Below are positions 16,354-22,551 of a stretch of 24,616 nucleotides of DNA, piece by piece (position 1 is the first letter of the stretch; every line of letters begins with the position of its first letter). The notes under the pieces were generated by a model. That model was not told where the DNA came from. It saw only the letters and a program-made list of their open reading frames with translations, and did no database searches. A program made the translations under genes and the position numbers. This DNA comes from a virus. Where the stretch lies: the IMG/VR virus record IMGVR_UViG_3300034953_000035, positions 1-24,616 of that record; one strand, given 5' to 3'.

Positions 16354-16609
16354 TTAGGGAGTTCTCCTGTTTCACTGTGATCACACTAGGCAAAGTCACA
16401 GGAACACCAACGACCATAAAGGCATGTTGGCTTTTCGCTGTGAACAAGGCTTGGTCTTGATTAGTCCAAACTCTGTTTTGCACTTGTCGAATCTGAGCTA
16501 GCTCGTGATGAGCTTTGTCCAGAGACCGAGTGATGAAATATGTGGCTCCTACAGCTGAGCTGAGGATGGTTAGTATAAGAGAAGCCAAGGGTAGTGTGTT
16601 TTTAAACAT
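16343..16609 (-). CDS. Small protein with one N-terminal membrane segment
   Basis: 88 residues. A short basic start (MFKN) is followed by a hydrophobic segment at about residues 5-27 and then a polar helix (DKAHHELAQIRQVQNRVW). The single N-terminal anchor with an outside helix fits a small inner-membrane protein such as an i-spanin-like or holin-like factor, but the helix is short for a spanin and I cannot assign it. The ATG at 16609 has no ribosome binding site. It is the first gene after the 285-base gap with the possible T7-like promoter, and its end overlaps the portal start. Confidence 0.65.
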   Translation of the reverse strand: MFKNTLPLASLILTILSSAVGATYFITRSLDKAHHELAQIRQVQNRVWTNQDQALFTAKSQHAFMVVGVPVTLPSVITVKQENSLIGQ

Positions 16610-16894
16610 GGCTTTAGAAAGTTTGGTAGGAACGGCAACGCGCTGCCTTCAGTATTCGGGTTATCAAGGATTCTCTACTTGTTCCTCAGAACGTAGACCC
16701 GACCTCGCTAGCTTGATTAGCTAGCCGTTATCTAATACTGCCTACCGTGGGGGTTAGGGGTGTCGGCGCTTTCTACATACAGGTGCTTGCCTATAGTGGT
16801 AGTCTGCTCTCCAACGGGGGTTTTAGTTTATACTCCTCGAATTACGCTTCAGGAACTCTTATGAGTTTGAGAGGCGCGAAGAGTTGGGTAGGAG
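16610..16894. other. Non-coding gap upstream of the membrane-protein and portal genes
   Basis: No protein gene is supported. It holds a hairpin made of the AGCTAGC motif (16707-16713 with 16719-16725), a GGCA/TGCC hairpin near 16634-16649, G/C-rich tracts and a T7-like promoter core on the minus strand at 16790-16798. It appears to be a regulatory gap that separates the small-gene block from the virion block. Confidence 0.6.
16785..16805 (-). promoter_or_regulatory. Candidate T7-like phage promoter
   Basis: The minus strand reads GACTAC-CACTATAGGC. CACTATAGG is the exact -6 to +2 core of T7 promoters, and GACT lies two bases further upstream than in T7. Transcription would start near 16791 and run towards the membrane-protein and portal genes. 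Only one such core is seen in an intergenic region of the window, so it could be chance. Confidence 0.35.
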
Positions 16895-17095
16895 TTATTC
16901 GCCCAGTAAGGCGGCGAGCTGTGTAGCTGTTTTATTGGATCGCAGCACTTCGATCTCTGCCTCGTCGCTATCTTGGTTGAGGCGGACGATCCGCTTCTCG
17001 TTGGCTACGATGCGTTTGTCTTGAGTAGCGACGTGCGCTAAAAGGTTATTACGGAGCTTCGAGAGTCCTTTAGTAATAGATGCGTAGTTCTTCAT
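16895..17095 (-). CDS. Small helical protein of unknown function
   Basis: 66 residues, starting MKNYASITKGLSKLRNNLL. It has regular Leu/Ile/Val spacing and alternating Lys/Arg and Glu/Asp residues, consistent with a short coiled coil (ANEKRIVRLNQDSDEAEIEVL). There is no membrane segment. I do not recognise it. It starts 19 bases after the lipoprotein gene, with no clear ribosome binding site; the leader is a GT-rich run. Confidence 0.6.
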   Translation of the reverse strand: MKNYASITKGLSKLRNNLLAHVATQDKRIVANEKRIVRLNQDSDEAEIEVLRSNKTATQLAALLGE

Positions 17096-17114
17096 AGGTG
17101 GTGTGTGTGTTCGG

Positions 17115-17312
17115 TTAGTTCCGTTCTAGCTGGTATTCCAGATAGTTGATTGTCTTGAGTGCTTCTCTGGTAAATTCAGGAGCTGCTATCACCGCTTCTT
17201 CAAATTGCGGGTGAGCTAGCAACCTCTCGGTATTAGCTAGTTTCGTCGTCGTGGCGCACCCCGTTAAGGATAGCGTCAATACGATCATCGACAGTTGCAT
17301 CTTTAGTTTCAT
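17115..17312 (-). CDS. Small lipoprotein, possible o-spanin-like
   Basis: 65 residues with a classic lipoprotein signal: MKLKMQ, a hydrophobic core and the lipobox LTGC with Cys at residue 19, followed by ATTTK. The mature part is only 47 residues and helical, ending NYLEYQLERN. The gene starts inside the preceding small gene in another frame, overlapping it by 80 bases, which recalls Rz/Rz1 spanin pairs. However, the partner is short and the mature part is not Pro-rich as in many o-spanins. A lipidated envelope protein in a Gram-negative host is well supported; the lysis role is inference. Confidence 0.7.
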   Translation of the reverse strand: MKLKMQLSMIVLTLSLTGCATTTKLANTERLLAHPQFEEAVIAAPEFTREALKTINYLEYQLERN

Positions 17313-17412
17313 GGCGTTGCTGAGCTTGAGACTCTTTGATGCTGTCGAGTAGCCTACATAAAAGCTCCCCCAATAAAGGGAGAGCTTTCAGTAGAGCGAG
17401 GAGTGTAGCCAT
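17233..17412 (-). CDS. Small protein with hydrophobic N-terminus, overlapping the lipoprotein gene
   Basis: 59 residues from the ATG at 17412; a TTG at 17454 would add 14. The N-terminal 23 residues (MATLLALLKALPLLGELLCR) are strongly hydrophobic or amphipathic and the remainder is polar with many Asp, Glu and Gln. ATG follows the stop of the preceding gene after one base (TAG-T-ATG), so translation should be coupled. The following lipoprotein gene starts within it. It might be an inner-membrane partner of the lipoprotein, but it is short for an i-spanin. Confidence 0.6.
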   Translation of the reverse strand: MATLLALLKALPLLGELLCRLLDSIKESQAQQRHETKDATVDDRIDAILNGVRHDDETS

Positions 17413-17413
17413 A

Positions 17414-17626
17414 CTACTTAACGTTTTTTGCGCCGCCGTAGTTAGCTCCAACAAAGTCGATAACCTTACGCAGAGCTACGAGAGCTTTCTGTGCGAGGGT
17501 AACAACTACATCATCCTTCGGTGTTGGGGTAGCAGCCGCGATTAGTGCAGCTGTGCCTACCACACTGGTAGCGATGAGGAGGATCGTGGGAGCAAGCGCC
17601 ACAAGGGTATTGATTTTTTCGATCAC
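17414..17626 (-). CDS. Small membrane protein, holin candidate
   Basis: 70 residues, GTG start at 17626. A short polar start is followed by a long hydrophobic stretch (about residues 8-32, LVALAPTILLIATSVVGTAA) and a second, amphipathic helix (VVVTLAQKALVALRKVIDFV) with a basic tail. Size and topology are like small phage holins such as T7 gp17.5 (67 residues), but position differs from T7 and many other small phage proteins look alike. No ribosome binding site is evident; the leader contains a G/C-rich run. It is followed after one base by the next gene. Confidence 0.6.
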   Translation of the reverse strand: MIEKINTLVALAPTILLIATSVVGTAALIAAATPTPKDDVVVTLAQKALVALRKVIDFVGANYGGAKNVK

Positions 17627-17640
17627 TGTTGGTGGGGGGG

Positions 17641-17838
17641 TTAAGTGTTCACACCACTAGCTGCGCCGCCAGTATTAGTCGATGCACGACCAATCTTTAG
17701 GGAGCTTGTAGATGTCTTTTTGCGTGAAGTCTTCCTAGCCTCCGACACCTTCTTGACCTTCTTCACGATAGGCTCAGGAGGAGGTGGGGGTTTAGGGGCT
17801 TCAGGGATTTCTGGTTCTTTAACGTCAGGAGCGCACAT
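17641..17838 (-). CDS. Pro/Lys-rich virion-associated protein, T7 gp7.3-like
   Basis: 65 residues. The N-terminal half is Pro-rich (PEIPEAPKPPPPPEP), the middle is Lys/Arg-rich (KKVKKVSEARKTSRKK), and the C-terminus reads TSSLKIGRASTNTGGAASGV, comparable to the KKSLSVARSSGGG end of T7 gp7.3. In T7 gp7.3 is a small tail-associated protein needed for adsorption/assembly. The place just upstream of the portal block agrees. The starting MC could allow modification of Cys, but there is no lipoprotein signal. The ATG overlaps the end of the preceding gene by 14 bases. Confidence 0.65.
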   Translation of the reverse strand: MCAPDVKEPEIPEAPKPPPPPEPIVKKVKKVSEARKTSRKKTSTSSLKIGRASTNTGGAASGVNT

Positions 17839-18034
17839 TCTTGAATAAGGGGGTTAGATGTTCAGTCGCTGCCTCAGTTTTCAACCGTTCTACTAGAGCG
17901 ATCTTCCCCTCCCGAAACCAAATCTCACGCTCAGTCTCGGTAATCGAGGGGCGTTGATCGGTCTCAGCAAGGGAGTCGAGGTAGGCGAGTTGCTGGACAG
18001 TGAATGGTTGTCTAGGTGCTTGTGGCTTTATCAC
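17825..18034 (-). CDS. Small unknown protein
   Basis: 69 residues with a GTG start. The sequence (IKPQAPRQPFTVQQLAYLDSL) is charged and helical with no membrane segment or known motif. It starts 26 bases after the Nmad1-like gene and overlaps the gp7.3-like gene. No ribosome binding site is seen, and the frame stays open upstream without an ATG, so the exact start is uncertain. I do not recognise the family; in T7 this place has small genes such as 6.5, 6.7 and 7. Confidence 0.55.
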   Translation of the reverse strand: MIKPQAPRQPFTVQQLAYLDSLAETDQRPSITETEREIWFREGKIALVERLKTEAATEHLTPLFKNVRS

Positions 18035-18060
18035 TGTTTGTTCGTAGGGATGTCTATTGA

Positions 18061-18828
18061 TTAGCCCTGATGTTTACTGCGTTCGATCATGCCGAGAGCG
18101 ATGGTCGAATAGCCAATCAAGTCCTTGAAGATGTCCTCAACTGCATCACCCTTGGTGGTGACAGAGAGACCGCCTGTAGCTGTGAAAGCTTTCAAGCGCT
18201 GAATCTTATCGAGGATGCGGACGGTCAGCCCAGTGAGCGGGTCGATACCGAGAGACAGCGACTCATCGAAGTTGGCGAATGGGTTGTCCGCTTCGCCCTT
18301 TCCTCCTGTGTAGTCGTCATTCTTCTTACGGGTGAACGCCGCCAGATCATCAAAGGTCTGACGCTGGAAGCTATACCACCACTCCTTGCCGAAGGTTGGG
18401 AATGCGATGAGTTTACCTTCAGCTAATGCGGTTGGGCTACCCTCTTCAGCTACGGAGTCTTCCTCAATCGGTGTATCCTCATAGACAACCTCACTTGCCA
18501 GAAACTCTAAGATTTTATCAAGAGGCTTCTCTTCTTTAGATGAGCTAGGCCCGTCCAACTTGGAGCACGCCTCCAGCCAGAAGGTAATGCCTTCGGGTGT
18601 GTCCTCCCAGCGGAATGCGCGGGCGAGTGCTTTGACTGGGTGAAGTGTGTCACCCTTCTCAGTGGTGGTGACGAGGAACTGTCCGTGTGTGTCGTGGTAG
18701 TCGGCAGCGCGTTTCATTGCGAGACTGCGTAGCTCGGCATCCTGGATTTCAATGAGCGCTTCGATCACAGGAACCTCAGCGTGTGTGAGACAGAATGTGC
18801 AGAGGAGGTGGGGTGGTGTTGTAGGCAT
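18061..18828 (-). CDS. Protein with nucleotide-modification-associated domain 1 (Nmad1/DUF1599-like)
   Basis: 255 residues. The C-terminal part, about residues 150-250, has the Nmad1 pattern: a helix with KNDDYTG, then NPFANFDES, then LTGLTVRILDKIQRLKAF and VEDIFKDLIGYSTIA. This all-helical domain is common in phages and is named for association with base-modification genes; its biochemical role is not settled. The N-terminal approximately 85 residues contain a CTFC pair and a separate helical region, joined by an acidic linker (residues about 110-135). It starts five bases after the exonuclease gene and belongs to the DNA-metabolism operon. No base-modifying enzyme is visible in the window. 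Confidence 0.75.
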   Translation of the reverse strand: MPTTPPHLLCTFCLTHAEVPVIEALIEIQDAELRSLAMKRAADYHDTHGQFLVTTTEKGDTLHPVKALARAFRWEDTPEGITFWLEACSKLDGPSSSKEEKPLDKILEFLASEVVYEDTPIEEDSVAEEGSPTALAEGKLIAFPTFGKEWWYSFQRQTFDDLAAFTRKKNDDYTGGKGEADNPFANFDESLSLGIDPLTGLTVRILDKIQRLKAFTATGGLSVTTKGDAVEDIFKDLIGYSTIALGMIERSKHQG

Positions 18829-18833
18829 AATAA

Positions 18834-19625
18834 TTATTTCGTTTCTGGTTCTGCGACAGGGAGTAGCTTAGGTGCTTCCCATAGTGTGAGTTTCTGAGTG
18901 TGCATATTCCAATCATCCCAAGTGAGGATGCGGGCCATGCGTGCGTTGAGGAGTGCTTCGGCTTCGTTCAGCCCAGCTTTCTCGTATGCTTTGACGATGA
19001 CTGCCCACATCTCAGCTCGTGAGGTGCAGGGAGCTAGGAGCTTGGCAGCGGTGATCATCCCGATCTTGGGGCAACCTTTGTATCCGTCTACCGAGTCGCC
19101 AGCTAGAACCTGAGCCATGAAGAAACTGTAAGCCTCCTTGCGGGTAGCTACTGTGGTCTTCTCGGTATTCAGGTCGTAGAACGGGACTTCGGGTAATGTC
19201 TTGAAATCCTTATCGACTGAACAGATCACACGAGTCTCCCCTGTGTCTGGTTGTGTGGCTAGGATACCGAGGATGTCATCGGCTTCCAGCGTCGGCATCT
19301 CGTAGCTAGTATAGGTAGCTAGAAGATACTCACGCAGAGCACCATGAATAATTGGTTTCCGTGTAGCCTTGCGGTTCGACTTGTAGGTCGGGAGCAGTGC
19401 GAATCGAAAGCCTTCCTTAGTGGAACAGGAGAGAGCGACTTCGACACGATCTGCGTCTAATGCTTTACGAACGTTTTCAATACGATCATCTAGCATTTGT
19501 TTGGCTTGATCCAAGTCAGCGTGTAGAGTCCAGATACCGTCACCCCATTCAATAGGAGTTTCAATAGCTAGACCCACACGGTAGACAAAGACATCGGCAT
19601 CAATTAGAGCGATGGTTTCTGACAT
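18834..19625 (-). CDS. 5'-3' exonuclease, T7 gp6-like
   Basis: 263 residues (T7 gp6 has 300) in the FEN/PIN-like nuclease fold. Metal-binding acidic residues are visible: D9 and D11 in LIDADVFVYR, E114, D116 and D117 in LEADDILG, D138 and D140 in SVDKDFK, D177 and D180 in GDSVDGYKG, followed by the helix-hairpin-helix PKIGMITAAKLL. In T7 the enzyme removes RNA primers, degrades host DNA and takes part in recombination and concatemer processing. All catalytic positions look intact. It lies downstream of DNA polymerase, separated by the metallophosphoesterase and a tiny membrane peptide. Confidence 0.95.
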   Translation of the reverse strand: MSETIALIDADVFVYRVGLAIETPIEWGDGIWTLHADLDQAKQMLDDRIENVRKALDADRVEVALSCSTKEGFRFALLPTYKSNRKATRKPIIHGALREYLLATYTSYEMPTLEADDILGILATQPDTGETRVICSVDKDFKTLPEVPFYDLNTEKTTVATRKEAYSFFMAQVLAGDSVDGYKGCPKIGMITAAKLLAPCTSRAEMWAVIVKAYEKAGLNEAEALLNARMARILTWDDWNMHTQKLTLWEAPKLLPVAEPETK

Positions 19626-19629
19626 AGTG

Positions 19630-19704
19630 TTAGCCGAGTAGTTCTTCGGCGGTATAGATTGCGAGGATGAGTAGTGCAGCTAGGACACCTGTAAGAGGTT
19701 CCAT
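19630..19704 (-). CDS. 24-residue hydrophobic peptide between phosphoesterase and exonuclease
   Basis: A very short frame, MEPLTGVLAALLILAIYTAE followed by ELLG. Its ATG overlaps the stop of the metallophosphoesterase gene (TAATG), which suggests translational coupling, and it ends four bases before the exonuclease ATG. Residues 4-17 are a hydrophobic run long enough for a short membrane helix, flanked by acidic residues. The fit into an otherwise unfilled gap favours a real gene, but at this length chance cannot be ruled out. No function is assigned. Confidence 0.5.
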   Translation of the reverse strand: MEPLTGVLAALLILAIYTAEELLG

Positions 19705-20468
19705 TAGTGCCGCGGCATAGGGTGAGTCCTTGGGATGATACCGTTTGTGACAGTGCCGCAACCAAGGACAGGCTTACGTGGGAAGTCCTTACCATAGGCT
19801 TGAGCGTAGCTATGACGATCAACGCCACATCCTACAGCCATGCCCCAGAGCAAGTCGTGGTCGGTAGCTGAGAACTCTACACCAAAGTTACTGTGTAGGT
19901 GTCCCATCACCACGCTCTTACGCTTCTGCTTCATAGCATTGACGTGAGCATACATACCACTGAAGCCTGTGCCGTGGATGTAAGCCACACCATCAACATC
20001 AAACTCCCAATCGAATACCCAACCTTCAGGACATTCGAGGACTTCATGGAGTGGGCGTACGTAGGCTCTAGCTAGCCCATGCTTCAACGCTTTCCGTGCT
20101 GGTAGGTGGTCGTGGTTTCCAATACAAATCTTTGCTACTGGAAATTCCTTATACCACTTAGCTAGGTTAGCTTTAGCTTTAACTAGCTCGTCACCTGCTG
20201 ACATCCCATCGGGGTCGGCATCATGGAAGCTGATAGCATGCTGATCAACGATGTCTCCAATGAAGACAATATCAGTCACGCCTTCAGCCCTGAACGTATC
20301 AACAATGAAATCGAAGTAGCCAGCAACCGAGAACGGCTCATGGATATCACCAACAACACCAACGACGCGATCAGGTGAGATTATTTTAGTGCGTATCTGA
20401 GCTAGGGCGAGCTGTTCGGTGAGACTTAAACGCGGGCGGTAGCCTACGTTGATAATTTTCTCTGACAT
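19704..20468 (-). CDS. Metallophosphoesterase (calcineurin-like)
   Basis: 254 residues with the full set of phosphoesterase motifs: GDIH (residues 40-43), GDIVD (71-75), GNHD (117-120), and GHLH near 189-192, with an extra H in YIHG. These bind two metal ions. The family cleaves phosphomono- or diesters, including nucleotides and DNA ends. Similar genes are found next to DNA polymerase in several marine T7-like phages, with unknown substrate. It lies between polymerase and exonuclease, so a role in nucleotide or DNA-end processing is a fair inference. The ATG at 20468 has only a weak AAAGAA upstream. Confidence 0.92.
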   Translation of the reverse strand: MSEKIINVGYRPRLSLTEQLALAQIRTKIISPDRVVGVVGDIHEPFSVAGYFDFIVDTFRAEGVTDIVFIGDIVDQHAISFHDADPDGMSAGDELVKAKANLAKWYKEFPVAKICIGNHDHLPARKALKHGLARAYVRPLHEVLECPEGWVFDWEFDVDGVAYIHGTGFSGMYAHVNAMKQKRKSVVMGHLHSNFGVEFSATDHDLLWGMAVGCGVDRHSYAQAYGKDFPRKPVLGCGTVTNGIIPRTHPMPRH

Positions 20469-20539
20469 ATTTCTTTGAAGGGGTTAGGGGGTGGAGGGTT
20501 AGGTGGTGTCTTTGGTTTCAGTAGTGAGTAAGGCCACAT
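20444..20539 (-). CDS. Possible 31-residue Pro-rich peptide after DNA polymerase
   Basis: An ATG four bases after the polymerase stop opens a frame reading MWPYSLLKPKTPPNPPPPNP and ending within the start of the metallophosphoesterase gene. The Pro run is unusual for a chance frame, but may simply reflect the C-rich spacer. It would fill the only gap between the two genes. There is no ribosome binding site. Treat it as weak. Confidence 0.25.
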   Translation of the reverse strand: MWPYSLLKPKTPPNPPPPNPFKEICQRKLST

Positions 20540-20543
20540 AGTT

Positions 20544-22424
20544 TTAGTGGGTTTCGGCCCAGTTCATTCCGATCTTGTATTCACCATCCAGAGGACAGCG
20601 TAGCTTGAGGTCTTCCCCAGCGTTTCGGATTGATTGCACCATCAACTCACCGAGCGTGTCAGCTAGCTCAGGCTTGCATTCGATTTGAAACTCATCGTGA
20701 ACGTTGAGCATCAGCGCGAAGTCTACCTCCATCTCTAGCCCAGCTTGTGTAGCTAGGTCAGCGAAGAGGACAGCAGCTGTTTTCATAATGACAGCTCCAG
20801 CGGATTGAAGGAGCGTGTTGAGTGCGGAGTGCTCGGAGCGAACGAATAGTTTTCTACCGTCCAGTCCTGTGAGCGTTTTGTTTGCGCGGGTAGCTACGAT
20901 GACGGCATCCTTTAGATAACGAACTGCGGGCAGCGCATTCATAAAGGTGGTCTTCAGGTTCTTACCGTGGGTGGCTGTGCCTCCTACGATCTCACCAATC
21001 TTACCATCACCTCCACCATAGAGCCATGCGTAGATGAACGTCTTTGCGTTGTCGCGTGTCGGTAGTCCAGCAGCTGCTTGATTGTAGCTGTGGATATCAC
21101 CTTCGAGAATCTGCTTAGCATACTCACCCTTGTCCCAGCGTCCAAGGTAGTGAGCTAGGCAGCGGAGTTCTAAGCCAGAAGCATCTGCCCCAACCTGAAC
21201 CCAACCTGATCGGGTCGGGCCAAATAGTTGCCGACACTCATAACCGTAGCCGCCACTAAGTCCGTATAGTATCCCTTCCTTGTTCCGCCGAACGGCAGGA
21301 ACCTGAGCGAGATTGGGAGAGCTGTGAGAGCAACGACCTGTGACACATTCGTTTGTTTTAACACGTCCATGAATTTTTCCTTTGTTGGTGTGCTTCATCC
21401 AGCCTTCGTTTCCTGAGCTGATCTGACTGCACCGTTTCTTTAACATCAGATACTTATTCAGGAGCGGAGCTTCAGGGTAACTCAATCCAGCTAGGATCGT
21501 TTCTGTTACCTTTGGCTTGCCGCTCGGTGTGAACTCCTCTGGCTCCCACCCATATTTAAGGGTGAGAGCAGCGGCGATCTGATCTGTTGATGAGGGGTTG
21601 ATGGGGGTATGCTTTTCTTTAAAGCGTCCCTTAGTTAGAGAACCAGCGGAGTGATGTAGTGAGGCTTCCTTCTTGGTTGCCCACTCCTGCCCGTCTGGTG
21701 AATCCCAATAACGAGACTTCAAGACTTTCACATTAGGAGGGAACAGTGCCTTGATCTCCTCTTCGAGTTCGTAGCGCGTGCCTTCGATTTCACCATACAA
21801 CTTGTTAGCTGCTAGCTCGTCGAAGCCTACACCGTTGCGCTCTTGGATAGACATGAGTTCTTTGAACCGATGTTCCAGAGCAAGACATTGATCTGAGTAT
21901 GGTCTAGCTGTGAGGTATCTGTAGAGAGCTACATTGACCGACACATCCTGAGCACAATACTCCTCCATCTCCTGAGACCATTCGGCCCAGTCGGTTTCTT
22001 CTGCGAAGTCTCCCTTGTGAATGCCGAGACGGTAGCCCCATGCTTTCAAAGTTTGACTGCCGTAGAACTTAGGAGGCAGTGAGCGTTTGCGCTGTCTAAA
22101 GTCTAGCTCCTTTAGGTGAGCATAAATAACTGAGCTAACTACGTGAGTATCGTAGACAGAGCCGCGAGGCTCCCACTCAGGATAGAGTTTGTGTATAGCT
22201 GGAAAGTCGAAGTTGATGATTGAGTGACCAATCAAAGTTCTAGCTCCAGCTAGGCGGGAGAGGGCTACTTGTATTTCAGAATCGTCGTAACCTGTGGCGT
22301 TTCTGTAAGTAGCTGCCTCTCCCGTATCCACATCCTCAATACAGATACAATGAATGCGATCTGTAACATCTAGTAAGCCATTAGTTTCAATGTCGAATAC
22401 CAGATTTGCTGAGTCTATGTCCAT
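20544..22424 (-). CDS. DNA polymerase I-type replicase, T7 gp5-like
   Basis: 626 residues (T7 gp5 has 704). An N-terminal 3'-5' proofreading exonuclease is present: DIETNG (D11, E13), HSIINFDFPA, and YCAQDVSVN. The family A polymerase domain follows: motif A DASGLELR near residue 414, motif B DNAKTFIYAWLYGGG near 457-471, and motif C HDE near 576. The exonuclease catalytic acids and the motif A and C acids seem intact. The thumb region is shorter than in T7, so a thioredoxin-binding loop may be reduced or absent. The start overlaps the end of a 54-residue gene by 38 bases; GGAGG lies about 15 bases upstream. Confidence 0.97.
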   Translation of the reverse strand: MDIDSANLVFDIETNGLLDVTDRIHCICIEDVDTGEAATYRNATGYDDSEIQVALSRLAGARTLIGHSIINFDFPAIHKLYPEWEPRGSVYDTHVVSSVIYAHLKELDFRQRKRSLPPKFYGSQTLKAWGYRLGIHKGDFAEETDWAEWSQEMEEYCAQDVSVNVALYRYLTARPYSDQCLALEHRFKELMSIQERNGVGFDELAANKLYGEIEGTRYELEEEIKALFPPNVKVLKSRYWDSPDGQEWATKKEASLHHSAGSLTKGRFKEKHTPINPSSTDQIAAALTLKYGWEPEEFTPSGKPKVTETILAGLSYPEAPLLNKYLMLKKRCSQISSGNEGWMKHTNKGKIHGRVKTNECVTGRCSHSSPNLAQVPAVRRNKEGILYGLSGGYGYECRQLFGPTRSGWVQVGADASGLELRCLAHYLGRWDKGEYAKQILEGDIHSYNQAAAGLPTRDNAKTFIYAWLYGGGDGKIGEIVGGTATHGKNLKTTFMNALPAVRYLKDAVIVATRANKTLTGLDGRKLFVRSEHSALNTLLQSAGAVIMKTAAVLFADLATQAGLEMEVDFALMLNVHDEFQIECKPELADTLGELMVQSIRNAGEDLKLRCPLDGEYKIGMNWAETH

Positions 22425-22551
22425 GTGTGTCGAAGTATTCCTCCGTTGTTGCGTAATTGCGTGAACCTAGTTTAGGGAGCGTCGAGCGTTCCTTATTCGG
22501 GAACAGCTCTAGCTGCTCAGAAGTCTGATTCGTTGTCTGGTTTGAATCCAT
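22387..22551 (-). CDS. 54-residue unknown protein overlapping primase/helicase and polymerase genes
   Basis: The ATG at 22551 has a good AAGGAG nine bases upstream, one of the best ribosome binding sites in the window, which decides this start over one 20 codons upstream. The product (MDSNQTTNQTSEQLELFPNK...) is polar, rich in Asn, Gln, Thr and charged residues, with no membrane segment. It overlaps the primase/helicase end by 35 bases and the polymerase start by 38 bases. It contains ELFPNKE but no motif I recognise. It may help translation of the polymerase through coupling. Confidence 0.65.
   Translation of the reverse strand: MDSNQTTNQTSEQLELFPNKERSTLPKLGSRNYATTEEYFDTHGHRLSKSGIRH

Noticed and set aside
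16625-16690. Possible tRNA in the gap, with a GGAAC/GTTCC stem
   Set aside because: Only about 62 bases, no T loop of the normal type and only five acceptor pairs; not enough for a tRNA call.
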